Shown here: one piece after another, positions 1 to 7,820 of the stretch
Layout of the letters: every line of letters begins with the position of its first letter
Position numbering within the stretch: position 1 is the first letter of the stretch
NCBI RefSeq assembly: GCF_041435015.1
Contig: NZ_CP107989.1
Span: 2,356,001-2,420,000 of the forward strand
Length of the DNA: 64,000 nucleotides
Reading direction: 5' to 3'
DNA from: Streptomyces canus
GTDB lineage: Bacteria; Actinomycetota; Actinomycetes; Streptomycetales; Streptomycetaceae
The notes under the pieces: generated by a model
What the model saw: the letters and a program-made list of their open reading frames with translations, nothing else
Databases searched by the model: none
Told to the model about the DNA's origin: nothing
Position numbers and translations under genes: made by a program

Positions 1-277
1 TCGAGCGGTGGGCGTCGTAGAGCCCGTTGATGAGGTGCAGGTTGCCGGGTCCGCAGGAACCGGCGCAGGCGGCGAGAGTGCCGGTGATCTGGGCCTCCGC
101 GCCCGCGGCGAAGGCGGCGGTCTCCTCGTGCCGTACGTGCACCCAGTCGATGGCGGAGTTGCGGCGGACGGCGTCCACGACGGGGTTGAGGCTGTCGCCG
201 ACGACGCCGTAGAGGCGCTTCACCCCGGCCTTGACGAGGATGTCCACGAACTGTTCGGCGACGTTCTGCTTGGCCAT
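1..277 (-). CDS. poxB: ThDP-dependent pyruvate dehydrogenase (quinone)/pyruvate oxidase, 5' part only
   Basis: This is the N-terminal 92 codons of a thiamine-diphosphate enzyme; the rest lies beyond the left edge. The start [14 protein letters not shown] and the stretch [17 protein letters not shown], followed by [16 protein letters not shown], match the pyrimidine-binding domain of PoxB-type enzymes, with the Glu of RHEE as the expected cofactor-activating residue. The family decarboxylates pyruvate to acetate and passes electrons to quinone or oxygen at the membrane. It reads leftward, 54 bp after the PP2C-like gene. Another ThDP enzyme such as an acetolactate synthase-like protein cannot be fully excluded from the fragment. 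Confidence 0.85.
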   Translation of the reverse strand, partial: MAKQNVAEQFVDILVKAGVKRLYGVVGDSLNPVVDAVRRNSAIDWVHVRHEETAAFAAGAEAQITGTLAACAGSCGPGNLHLINGLYDAHRS

Positions 278-331
278 GGAACCATGCACCCCTTCGGTCT
301 CCTTGGGTCCATCAATCCACAATGGCCGCGA

Positions 332-3064
332 TCACGCCTCCCAAACAGCGGCGGCCGTACGGTCGTCGGCGTATCCCTTGACCCGGACTTGGGAGTCGGC
401 GAGGAACTCGGCGAGACCGGGCGGGGGTCCTGACCACCTTCCCGTGAGGTACTCGCACAGTTCGGGCTCGCCGCGCAGGGGGTCGGCGAGGCCTCCGGTG
501 CACATCAGGAGGGTGTCACCCGGGCGGGCGACGGAGGCACGGAAGCGGAAGGGTTCGCGGGGCGGCTCCGGGGCGGGTTCGTAGGCGCTCGGGGGTGTCG
601 GGATGCCGAGGTCCATGGTGAGGCGGTCGCCCTCGGGGGTCTCGGTCGGCAGGGAGCCGAAGCCGACGACCGGTTCGCCGGTGACGTCGGTGATGCGGGG
701 TTCGATGTCGTGCCACTCGCCGTCGCGGAGGCGGAAGAGGCCGCCCTCTCCGACGCCGAAGAAGACGCGGATCCGGCAGTCGGGGTCGGCGGGCAGGAGC
801 AGACAGCGCAGGGTGGCGGCGTACTCCTCCGGGTCGACGCCCTGCTCGACGGCGCTGGCGCGCAGCTTGCCGAGGCTGCGGTCGGTGAGCCGGTGCAGCC
901 CGGACTTGAGGTCGCCGCGGCGGGCGGCGCTGATGTCCTGCGCGAGCCGGGCCTGACTGCGCCCTATGGCCCGCCCGATCCAGTGACAGGCCTCGGCGGC
1001 GGCGCGGTGGGCGCCGGGGGTGGCGCGGGCACCGGTGGCCATGGCGACGAGGATCAGCGCCTGCTCGCCGGTGCCGAACCGGGCGGTGAGCAGGGAGTCC
1101 CTTCGGGGTTCGCCGCGGAACCTGGCCGAGTCCCCTCGCGCGGACACGGCTCGCAGCGTGCACGCCCCGTACCTGGCGCCGTCCAGCACGGTGTCCGCCA
1201 CCAGGTCGTCGAGTTCGTCGGGGTCGGCGGGCGGGAGGGCGGTGGGTTCGGCGTCGTAGGTGGGAGGGCCGGAGCCGACGAATCCGACGGGGGCGGGCGG
1301 GAGGGTGGGGATGTCCACGCGGGTGGCGGTTCGGGGTGCCTGCGGCGCGGGAGCGGGGTCCTGGTCGGCACCTCGGCGGTCCTGGACGGATCCGTCCTGG
1401 TCGTGGTCGGCGGTCCGGCCACGTCCGGGTGGTTCGGGGGGCTCGGGGGGCAGGTTGGGCTGAGTGGAACCCGGGCCGGCTGCGGGGGGTACTTGGGCGA
1501 GGTCGGCGTCGACGTCGGGTGGGGCGGCCCACCAGTCGCCTTCGACGCGAGGTGGGCCGGCTCCGCCTCGGTTCGACGAGGGCCCTGGAAAGCTCTCGGG
1601 GCCGCCAGATGTGGGCACGTCCTCGGCGCCGCCTGCGATGTCACCCGTGCGCGAGCCGACCCCGTCCGGGGCGCCCCCACGCGGGTCGACTCCGCCGGCA
1701 CCACGCCCTCCGGAATCGCCGCGGCCCGGCGAACCGACCGGATCGGCGTCCTGCGGCGGGCCGCCAGTGACCCCACCCGGCGAGACCGCTCCGGCGTCGC
1801 CGCGGCCGGAGGAAACGACCCGGTCACCGCCCGGCGGCGGACCATCAGCGACACCATCCCTGCCCAAGCCTCCGCCGTCAGGCGAAACGGCCCGGTCGGC
1901 GTCCTGCGGTGGAGCCGCGGGGCGCGGTGGGGCTGAGGGGTGCGGGGGTGCCGCCGTCGGCGGCCTCGGGGGCTCGGTCGGCAGGCGCGAGGCCGGAACG
2001 GTCGTGGCCGGAGGCGTCTCGGTGGACGTACGGCCGCCGGGTGGCGAGGGCGGGCGGTCCTCGGCGGGCCGCTCGACGAAGCCGGGCGGCTTGGGGCCGG
2101 GCGGGAAGGACGCGGGGCCGTCGGATGCGTCAGGTGGCGCCTGCCAGGGGACGGGGTGCCGGCCGGGCGAGGGGGCCGTCGCCCCGGGGAAGCCTGTCCG
2201 CGGCGCGGGAACCCCGGTACCGGGCCGACGGCTCTGCTCCTCCGCAGCGCCCGGCTCGGAACCGGGCTGTCCGTCACCGGACCCTGTCTGCGGGCCGGGC
2301 CGTCCACCACGAAGCCCTGCCCCCGAGCCCGGCTGCTGCCCCCCGCCTAGACCCGCCCCCGAGTCGGGCCGTCCGCCACCAAGCTCTGCCTCCGAACCCG
2401 GCCGCCCACCACCAGGGACCGCCTCCGATCCGGGCAGTCCCTCACCGGACGGTGCCCCCGAACCCGGCTGACCCACACCGCGCCCCGCCCCCGAGCCCCG
2501 CTGGCCCTCACCAGGCCCCGCCTCCCAGCCGGGCCGTCCCTCACCGGGCCCCGCCTCCCAGCCCGGCCGTCCACCACCGGACTGCGCCTCCGAACCCGGC
2601 TGACCCACACCAGGCCCCGCCCCCAAGCTCGGCCGTCCACCACCAAGCCCCGGCTCCGATCCGGGCCGACCCTCACCGGGCCGTGCCCCCGAACCCGGCC
2701 GTCCACCACCAAGCCCCGCCCCCGAGCCCCGCTGACCCACACCGGGCCCCGCCTCCCAGCCCGGCCGTCCACCACCGGACTGCGCCTCCGAACCCGGCTG
2801 ACCCACACCGCGCCCCGCCCCCGAGCCCCGCTGGCCCTCACCAGGCCCCGCCTCCCAGCCCGGCCGTCCCTCACCGGGCCCCGCCTCGAAACTCAGCCGC
2901 CCGCCCCCCGGCCCGTCCCGCACCGCCCCCGCTGCCGAGGCGAAGCGGTCGTCCAGGGTGTCCGGGGCCGGTGTGGGGCCCGTGTCGTCGGTGGAGTCGT
3001 ACAGCTGCCCCCACCAGTCGTCCTCGTGACCGCGACCGGTGGGCGTTCCCCCCTGCTGGCTCAT
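332..3064 (-). CDS. PP2C-family-like protein with long Gly/Pro repeat region; active site degenerate
   Basis: The protein is 910 aa from the ATG at 3064, which is preceded by a GGGGG Shine-Dalgarno; a GTG 21 bp further upstream lacks one. A short acidic N-terminus (EDDWWGQLYDS) leads into twenty 11-residue repeats (residues 52-272), then a Pro/Arg-rich low-complexity stretch to about residue 600. The last 290 residues have the PP2C fold pattern, including GDTLLMCTGGLAD and a C-terminal YADDRTAAAVWE. In canonical PP2C enzymes the metal-binding motifs are DGMGG and SDGL. Here the corresponding positions read MATGA and TGGL, so the acidic residues are missing and only the DD..T motif remains. 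I infer a pseudophosphatase or scaffold; the partner is unknown. Confidence 0.75.
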   Translation of the reverse strand: MSQQGGTPTGRGHEDDWWGQLYDSTDDTGPTPAPDTLDDRFASAAGAVRDGPGGGRLSFEAGPGEGRPGWEAGPGEGQRGSGAGRGVGQPGSEAQSGGGRPGWEAGPGVGQRGSGAGLGGGRPGSGARPGEGRPGSEPGLGGGRPSLGAGPGVGQPGSEAQSGGGRPGWEAGPGEGRPGWEAGPGEGQRGSGAGRGVGQPGSGAPSGEGLPGSEAVPGGGRPGSEAELGGGRPDSGAGLGGGQQPGSGAGLRGGRPGPQTGSGDGQPGSEPGAAEEQSRRPGTGVPAPRTGFPGATAPSPGRHPVPWQAPPDASDGPASFPPGPKPPGFVERPAEDRPPSPPGGRTSTETPPATTVPASRLPTEPPRPPTAAPPHPSAPPRPAAPPQDADRAVSPDGGGLGRDGVADGPPPGGDRVVSSGRGDAGAVSPGGVTGGPPQDADPVGSPGRGDSGGRGAGGVDPRGGAPDGVGSRTGDIAGGAEDVPTSGGPESFPGPSSNRGGAGPPRVEGDWWAAPPDVDADLAQVPPAAGPGSTQPNLPPEPPEPPGRGRTADHDQDGSVQDRRGADQDPAPAPQAPRTATRVDIPTLPPAPVGFVGSGPPTYDAEPTALPPADPDELDDLVADTVLDGARYGACTLRAVSARGDSARFRGEPRRDSLLTARFGTGEQALILVAMATGARATPGAHRAAAEACHWIGRAIGRSQARLAQDISAARRGDLKSGLHRLTDRSLGKLRASAVEQGVDPEEYAATLRCLLLPADPDCRIRVFFGVGEGGLFRLRDGEWHDIEPRITDVTGEPVVGFGSLPTETPEGDRLTMDLGIPTPPSAYEPAPEPPREPFRFRASVARPGDTLLMCTGGLADPLRGEPELCEYLTGRWSGPPPGLAEFLADSQVRVKGYADDRTAAAVWEA
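2249..2911 (-). repeat. Twenty in-frame tandem 33-bp repeats
   Basis: The repeats encode the consensus PGGGRPGSEAG (11 residues) about twenty times, with one 12-residue unit. Variants recur in blocks: a long nearly identical stretch is repeated 198 bp apart (six units, around 2550 and 2748) and another 330 bp apart (ten units, around 2471 and 2801). This indicates unequal exchange or slippage rather than independent drift. The array stays in frame throughout. Confidence 0.9.
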
Positions 3065-3423
3065 GCCCCCAATTGTCCACCGCACCGGCCGTATGAAAAC
3101 GGGGCATCCCGAAAATCAAGCCCCGCCACGCGCGTCGAACTGTGTTGCGACGGGTCGCCGGACGGTTCCACCCCCCACGGGAGAACCGCCCGGCGACGCC
3201 GAATGACCCGGACTCCGGCGGACGCACGTCGTGGGTACCGGTCGGGTCGGCCCTGAGTGTGACCCACTTCCCTGTCGCAGAGCTGTGCCGGACGACGGCC
3301 CGAGTGCCCACCGCCGTGAGGCCGATGCGCAGCTCTTCCCCAACGGGCCGGGGACGGGCCGGGGACGGGCCGGGCTGATATCGCTGACCTGCACTTTCTG
3401 CCTGCCTCCGGCACCCTGGACTC
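3065..3423. other. Intergenic region between divergent genes
   Basis: The 359 bp must hold the promoters for the leftward PP2C-like gene and the rightward DUF456 gene. The only obvious structure is a short direct repeat, 2.8 copies of GGGCCGGGGAC at 3345-3375. No conserved RNA gene was recognised. Confidence 0.5.
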
Positions 3424-3909
3424 ATGGGAGTGTGGGACCTCCTGCTGGTCGGCCTGGTCATGCTGTTCGGCCTGGTCGGGGTTCTGTTGCCCGGGGTGCC
3501 GGGGTCGTGGCTCGTGTGGGCCGCGGTCCTGTGGTGGGCGCTGAAGGATCCGCAACCGGTCGCGTGGAGCGTGCTCGTGGGGGCCACGCTCGCCCTGTTC
3601 CTGTCCCAGGTGGTGCGCTGGTCGCTACCGCCACGCCGGCTGCGGGAGAGCGGGGCCACCCCGCGCATGGCGGTCTACGCCGGAGCGGGCGCGTTCCTCG
3701 GCTTCTTCCTGATCCCCGTGCTCGGCGCGATCCCCGGGTTCATGGGCGGCATCTACCTCTCGGAGCGCCTCCGGCTCGGCCGCCACGGGTCGGCGAAGGC
3801 CGCCCTGCGCACGGCGATGCACTCGGGCGGCTCCAGCGTGCTGGCGGAACTGTTCACCTGCCTGCTGATCATGGGCGCGTGGCTGGGGACGGTGCTGTGG
3901 GGCAGCTGA
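3424..3909 (+). CDS. DUF456 family integral membrane protein
   Basis: The 161-aa protein is hydrophobic, with about four membrane segments: residues 5-35, 48-64, 80-105 and 135-158. The glycine-rich pattern LLPGVPGSWLVWAA near the N-terminus and GAIPGFMGGIYLSERLRLG in the middle are typical of DUF456 (PF04306). The biochemical role of the family is not established. It starts at an ATG, stands alone, and is followed by a flavin-binding protein on the same strand. Confidence 0.85.
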   Translation: MGVWDLLLVGLVMLFGLVGVLLPGVPGSWLVWAAVLWWALKDPQPVAWSVLVGATLALFLSQVVRWSLPPRRLRESGATPRMAVYAGAGAFLGFFLIPVLGAIPGFMGGIYLSERLRLGRHGSAKAALRTAMHSGGSSVLAELFTCLLIMGAWLGTVLWGS

Positions 3910-3986
3910 CGTAGGACCGCGGCCCCAGACAGGCCTAGGACGAGATTCCGATGTGCGGACGGCACGCGCGTGTTTGGGTGGCTGCC

Positions 3987-4358
3987 ATGACCGAATTCAG
4001 CGAGGCCGAGCGCGCGTACCTGAAGTCCCAGCGGCTGGGACGACTCGCCACCGTCGACCCGCAGGGACAGCCGCAGGCGAACCCGGTCGGCTTCTTCCCC
4101 CAGGACGACGGCACCATCCTGATCGGGGGCTACGCGATGGGCCGCACGAAGAAATGGCGCAACCTCCAGAAGAACCCGAAGGTCGCGCTGGTCGTCGACG
4201 ACATCGCCCGTCTGAAACCGTGGACGGTGCGCGGCATCGACATCCGCGGCGAGGCGGAACTCCTCACGGGCCCACACGATTTGGGCCCGCACTTCAGCGA
4301 GGAACTGATCCGCATCCATCCACGACGGATCCACAGCTGGGGGCTCGAGGAGTCCTAG
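3987..4358 (+). CDS. PPOX-class F420/flavin-dependent oxidoreductase
   Basis: This is a 123-aa single-domain split beta-barrel protein. SEAERAYLKSQRLGRLATVD followed by GQPQANPVGFF is the usual opening of the PPOX class of F420-binding proteins, and GRTKKWRNLQKNPKVALVVDD supplies the basic cofactor-binding segment. Such enzymes use coenzyme F420 or FMN to reduce unsaturated substrates; the substrate cannot be read from sequence. The ATG at 3987 gives the family's normal N-terminus; an ATG at 3951 would add 12 residues not expected in the family. Its 3' end overlaps the convergent ogt gene by 4 bp. Confidence 0.85.
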   Translation: MTEFSEAERAYLKSQRLGRLATVDPQGQPQANPVGFFPQDDGTILIGGYAMGRTKKWRNLQKNPKVALVVDDIARLKPWTVRGIDIRGEAELLTGPHDLGPHFSEELIRIHPRRIHSWGLEES

Positions 4359-4837
4359 AGGGCACCTTCGAGGGCGAGCAGGGCCGTCTTGCGCTCCAGG
4401 CCGCCCGCGTACCCGGTGAGCAGGCCGTTCGCGCCGATCACCCGATGGCACGGGCGGAGGATCAGCAGGGGGTTCGCGCCGATCGCTCCGCCCACGGCCC
4501 GGACGGCGACGCGGGAGGCACCGACGCGCGCGGCGATCTCGCCGTACGTCGTGGTCGCCCCGTACGGAACGTCGTCGAGGGCGTCCCAGACGCGGGTCCG
4601 GAACTCGGTGCCTTCAGGACGCAACTCCAGTTGGAACTCCTTGAGTTCACCGGCGAAGTAGGCGGCGAGCTGCTCCTCGGCGTCCCGGAAGGGGACGGGG
4701 TCGTGGATCCAGCCCTCCTGGACGGTACGGCCCTTCTTCTGCTCCGGAACGGACAGCGAGGTGAGCGCGCCGGTCTCGTCGGCGGTGAGGAGCAGGGTGC
4801 CGACGGGGCTGTCGAGACGGGTCCAGCGGATGGCCAT
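4355..4837 (-). CDS. ogt: Methylated-DNA--protein-cysteine methyltransferase
   Basis: This 160-aa suicide DNA repair protein transfers alkyl groups from O6-alkylguanine to its own cysteine. The acceptor is Cys130 in the PCHRV motif, preceded by the helix-turn-helix region (ATTTYGEIAARVGASRVAVRAVGGAIGANP, residues 94-123) with the arginine finger. The gene starts 2 nt after the stop of the Ada-AlkA gene, so the two form an alkylation-damage repair operon and are likely co-induced. Length and motifs are normal for Ogt. Confidence 0.95.
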   Translation of the reverse strand: MAIRWTRLDSPVGTLLLTADETGALTSLSVPEQKKGRTVQEGWIHDPVPFRDAEEQLAAYFAGELKEFQLELRPEGTEFRTRVWDALDDVPYGATTTYGEIAARVGASRVAVRAVGGAIGANPLLILRPCHRVIGANGLLTGYAGGLERKTALLALEGAL

Positions 4838-4839
4838 GA

Positions 4840-6219
4840 TTACTCCAACTCTCCTGCTGTGCGCAGGTGTTGCCAGGCGTAGGAGCGCCAGGGGCGCCAG
4901 CTGTCGGGGGCGTCGAGGCCCGGTGGCGCGACATCGGGGTCACCGAGGGCGCGGGTGCGGATGACGGCGACCGTTCGGGCGTCCAGGCCGGGCAGGGCGA
5001 GGAGTGCGTGCTGCACCTCGTCTCGGTCGGCGCCCGGATCGAGTCGTACGGCCCCGTCGGCCAGGGCGGTGGCCAGCGTGCCCAGAGGGCCGGCCGCCTC
5101 CGACAGGGCCGCGGGCTCGGGAAACAGGTGGGTGAGGCTGCCGCAGGGTGCGTCCAGGGTCTTGCCGTAGCGCTGGACGAGCCGCTCGGATGCGCTACGG
5201 CCCACCAGCGCCCGTACGGCGAACTCCTCGGGGTCGGCGGCGCCGGGCGACCGGAGTCCTGGGCGGGCGGCGACCAGGGCAGCGAGCCGGGTGTCCGCGC
5301 CGAGCCGCTCGTCGACGGCGTAGGGATCGGCGTCGAGGTCGAAGAGCCGCCGCAGCCGTCCGACGGCGGTGGTCAGGTCGCGAGGGTCGGTGAGGTGCAG
5401 ATGGGCGTCGAGCCAGCCGCCGGGGTTCGCGCCGGAGGTGGTTCCGGTCGTGCCGGTGCGTTCCTGGACGGCGACGATGCCGGTGCCGTGCGGGAGGCGG
5501 AGGGTACGGCGGTAGGTGCGCAGCCCGGGTGCCCCGCCCACCTCTTCGACGCCGGGTACGGCCTCGCTCTCCAGCAGGTCGAAGACGGCGCCGGCCCGGT
5601 AGGGGCCGCGGTGGGCCAGTCGGAGCGGAATGCCCGCCGTGGGGGTGGCCGCACGGCGTGCGGTCCGGGCGGCGGCCCGCAGGTCGCTGGGGGTGGAGGC
5701 GTAGATCTCCCGGACCGTGTCGTTGAACTGCCGCACGCTGGCGAAGCCCGAGGCGAACGCGATCTCCGTGACCGGCAGGCCGGTGGTCTGGAGCAGGACA
5801 CGCGCGGTGTGGGCGCGCTGGGCGCGGGCCAGGGCGACGGGGCCGGCGCCGAGCTCGGCGGTGAGCTGGCGCTGGACCTGGCGGGCGCTGTAGCCGAGGC
5901 GGCCGGCGAGCCCGGCGACGCCCTCCCGGTCGACGACACCGTCGCCGATCAGGCGCATCGCCCGGCCCACCACGTCCGCCCGTACGTTCCAGTCCGCGGA
6001 ACCGGGGACCGCGTCCGGGCGGCACCGCCGGCAGGCCCGGAATCCGGAGCCCTGCGCGGCGGCTGCCGTCTGGTAGAAGCGGACGTTGCGACGCTTCGGG
6101 GTCACCGCGGGACAGCTGGGCCGACAGTAGATCCCGGTCGTCTCGACAGCGAAGAAGAACTCCCCGTCGAACCGGGCGTCCCGGCTGCGGACGGCTTCGT
6201 ACCTGGTGTCTTCGTCCAT
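4840..6219 (-). CDS. Ada-AlkA fusion: methyl-sensing AraC regulator and 3-methyladenine glycosylase
   Basis: From the ATG at 6219 the protein is 459 aa. Domains in order: the Ada zinc domain with Cys32, Cys36, Cys63 and Cys66 (methyl-phosphotriester acceptor site); two AraC-type helix-turn-helix motifs about residues 85-180; then an AlkA N-terminal domain and HhH-GPD glycosylase, with ALPGLDARTVAVI and the C-terminal PDSWRPWRSYAW. The fusion senses alkylated DNA phosphates, activates the operon and excises alkylated bases. An in-frame ATG at 6273 would add an 18-residue basic extension; I prefer the Ada-like start. It is followed at 2 nt by ogt. Confidence 0.92.
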   Translation of the reverse strand: MDEDTRYEAVRSRDARFDGEFFFAVETTGIYCRPSCPAVTPKRRNVRFYQTAAAAQGSGFRACRRCRPDAVPGSADWNVRADVVGRAMRLIGDGVVDREGVAGLAGRLGYSARQVQRQLTAELGAGPVALARAQRAHTARVLLQTTGLPVTEIAFASGFASVRQFNDTVREIYASTPSDLRAAARTARRAATPTAGIPLRLAHRGPYRAGAVFDLLESEAVPGVEEVGGAPGLRTYRRTLRLPHGTGIVAVQERTGTTGTTSGANPGGWLDAHLHLTDPRDLTTAVGRLRRLFDLDADPYAVDERLGADTRLAALVAARPGLRSPGAADPEEFAVRALVGRSASERLVQRYGKTLDAPCGSLTHLFPEPAALSEAAGPLGTLATALADGAVRLDPGADRDEVQHALLALPGLDARTVAVIRTRALGDPDVAPPGLDAPDSWRPWRSYAWQHLRTAGELE

Positions 6220-6311
6220 CACGTGTTCCAGTTTCCGCCGTGGGCGAGGATGCCGCTGGCGGAAATCGGACACGGTGATGGGGTGCCGCGTCAGTTCCGT
6301 GTGACTGCACC

Positions 6312-6390
6312 CGCTCAGGGGCGCGGGGCTGGATCCCTATGCGGCTCCGCCACGTGGGCGCGACCGGCCCCCACCCACCCGCGGCCGACC
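6312..6390. repeat. Dispersed Streptomyces-type intergenic repeat
   Basis: The segment begins CAGGGGCGCGGGGCTG and continues through TATGCGGCTCCGCC to a GCGCGACCGGCCCCC stretch. I recognise this as a form of a GC-rich intergenic sequence seen many times in Streptomyces chromosomes between genes. It fills the gap between the end of rsgA and the start of the Ada-AlkA gene and may serve as a transcription terminator; that role is inference. Confidence 0.5.
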
Positions 6391-6391
6391 C

Positions 6392-7492
6392 TTACGCCCA
6401 GCGCCCCCGCTTCGCGTCCATCGCCGCCTTCCCCTCCGCTCCCCTCTTCTTCCAGTCCTTCCGGATCTCGGCACGCAGCCGCGCGTCCGTCTTCGCCACG
6501 ATCCGCTGGTTCTCCCGGATCAGCTTCCGGTAGCTCTCCAGCCGCCGCTCGGGCAGCTCACCGGAGTCGATCGCGGCCAGTACCGCGCACCCCGGCTCGC
6601 TCTCGTGCGCGCAGTCGTGGAAGCGGCACTGTGCGGCCAGTGCCTCGATCTCGGAGAAGACCTGTCCGACACCGGTCTCGGCGTCCCACAGTCCCACGCC
6701 CCTGAGGCCGGGCGTGTCGATCAGTACGCCCCCGCCCGGCAGGGCGAGGAGGTTGCGGGTCGTGGTCGTGTGGCGCCCCTTCCCGTCCGCGTCCCGTGCG
6801 GCCTGCACAGTCATCACGTCCTCGCCGATGAGCACGTTCGCCAGTGTCGACTTCCCCGCGCCGGACTGGCCGAGCAGCACGGTCGTACCGCCGGAGACGA
6901 CCGCGACGAGTACGTCGAGCCCCTCCCCGTGCAGCGCGCTGACGGTCAGCACCGGGACGCCCGGCGCGGTCGTCTCCACGTCCTGCACGAGATGCGAGAG
7001 CGTCACCGCGTCCGGCACGAGGTCGGCCTTGGTGAGCACGACCACCGGCTGTGCGCCGGACTCCCAGGCCAGGGCCAGGAACCGTTCGATGCGGCCGAGG
7101 TCGAGCTCGACGGCCAGCGACACGGCGACGATCGCGTGGTCGACGTTGGCCGCGAGGATCTGCCCCTCGGACCGCTTGGAGGAGGTGGAGCGTACGAATG
7201 CGGTACGGCGTGGCAGATACGTCCGTACATAGCGAGGGCTGCCCCCGGGCTCGACGACGGCCCAGTCACCGGTGCACAGGACCCGCATCGGATCGGGCGG
7301 CGTGACGAAGGCCGTGTCGGCCCGCATCATCCCTTCGGCGGTGACGAGGTCGCACTGCCCGCGGTCGACCCGGACCACCCGTCCGGGCAGGAGCCCCTCG
7401 GGCTCGTAGGGGGCGAACTCGTCCGCCCATGCCTCGTCCCAGCCGTAGGGAGCGAGAGCGGAGAAAGCATGAGAAGTGGAGCTGGAAGTCAA
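6392..7492 (-). CDS. rsgA: Small-subunit ribosome maturation GTPase RsgA
   Basis: This circularly permuted GTPase completes 30S subunit assembly. The G4 motif TKADL precedes the P-loop GQSGAGKST, then GRHTTTTRNL and DTPGL follow, and the protein ends with the zinc knuckle CRFHDCAHESEPGC. An N-terminal OB-fold (PGRVVRVDRGQCDLV) binds RNA. I chose the TTG at 7492 (366 aa) because GAAGGG lies 8 nt upstream and the protein then starts at the conserved region; the frame stays open much further upstream without family similarity. Its 5' leader holds a short ORF and hairpins, described separately. Confidence 0.92.
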   Translation of the reverse strand: MTSSSTSHAFSALAPYGWDEAWADEFAPYEPEGLLPGRVVRVDRGQCDLVTAEGMMRADTAFVTPPDPMRVLCTGDWAVVEPGGSPRYVRTYLPRRTAFVRSTSSKRSEGQILAANVDHAIVAVSLAVELDLGRIERFLALAWESGAQPVVVLTKADLVPDAVTLSHLVQDVETTAPGVPVLTVSALHGEGLDVLVAVVSGGTTVLLGQSGAGKSTLANVLIGEDVMTVQAARDADGKGRHTTTTRNLLALPGGGVLIDTPGLRGVGLWDAETGVGQVFSEIEALAAQCRFHDCAHESEPGCAVLAAIDSGELPERRLESYRKLIRENQRIVAKTDARLRAEIRKDWKKRGAEGKAAMDAKRGRWA

Positions 7493-7535
7493 GGGTGACC
7501 CTTCACAAGGGTGGCCCCGGCACCAGGAGTTGGTG
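7491..7535 (-). promoter_or_regulatory. Hairpins around the rsgA ribosome-binding site
   Basis: Just after the leader ORF stop there is a hairpin CACCA-ACTCC-TGGTG (7521-7535, read leftward). Then ACCCTT-GTG-AAGGGT (7498-7512) forms a second stem that contains the GAAGGG Shine-Dalgarno of rsgA. A third ACCCTT at 7491-7496 spans the TTG start. Pairing would hide the ribosome-binding site, so translation of the leader could control access. This is inferred from the sequence alone. Confidence 0.5.
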
Positions 7536-7604
7536 TCAGCCGACGGCCACGGAGGTGGACTTGATGATCTGGATGCGAGCAGCGCTCTTCGCAAAGACAG
7601 CCAT
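7536..7604 (-). CDS. 22-residue putative leader peptide upstream of rsgA
   Basis: An ATG at 7604 is preceded by GGAGGTG with a 7-nt spacer, a near-perfect Shine-Dalgarno. The ORF reads MAVFAKSAARIQII, then a Lys/Ser/Thr stretch ending SVAVG, and stops 43 nt before the rsgA TTG. It is basic and hydrophobic with no signal peptide. The strong initiation site, short length and following hairpins suggest a regulatory leader or a tiny protein. I do not recognise a named family. Confidence 0.55.
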   Translation of the reverse strand: MAVFAKSAARIQIIKSTSVAVG

Positions 7605-7820
7605 CGGTCGACACCTCCCTCATTCCTCGCTCGTGGGGCACGGCAGCCGTGAGCGGCCGTGCGAAGCGGTCTCACCTTAGAGGCCCCGGCGTCGGAGGCG
7701 CCACCGGTTTTCCGGAGCCCGGTGCCGTCGCCCCTCTCACTCGAACGGCCCGGTGCGTTGGTCGTACGGGAGGAGCGGTTGTGGCATGGAACCACCGCCC
7801 CATCTCCAGGAGACCTCGTG

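Noticed and set aside
2249..2911. Possible CRISPR array because of regular 33-bp spacing
   Set aside because: The units are contiguous without unique spacers, remain in frame within a coding gene, and no cas genes are present.
1909..3096. Long rightward open frame with His/Gln/Pro-rich repeats
   Set aside because: It is the complement of the 33-bp repeat array of the leftward PP2C-like gene; codon bias and the family match support the leftward frame.
4867..6705. 612-codon rightward open frame
   Set aside because: It lies opposite the Ada-AlkA gene and has Gly/Arg/Ala-rich low-complexity composition typical of antisense frames in GC-rich DNA.
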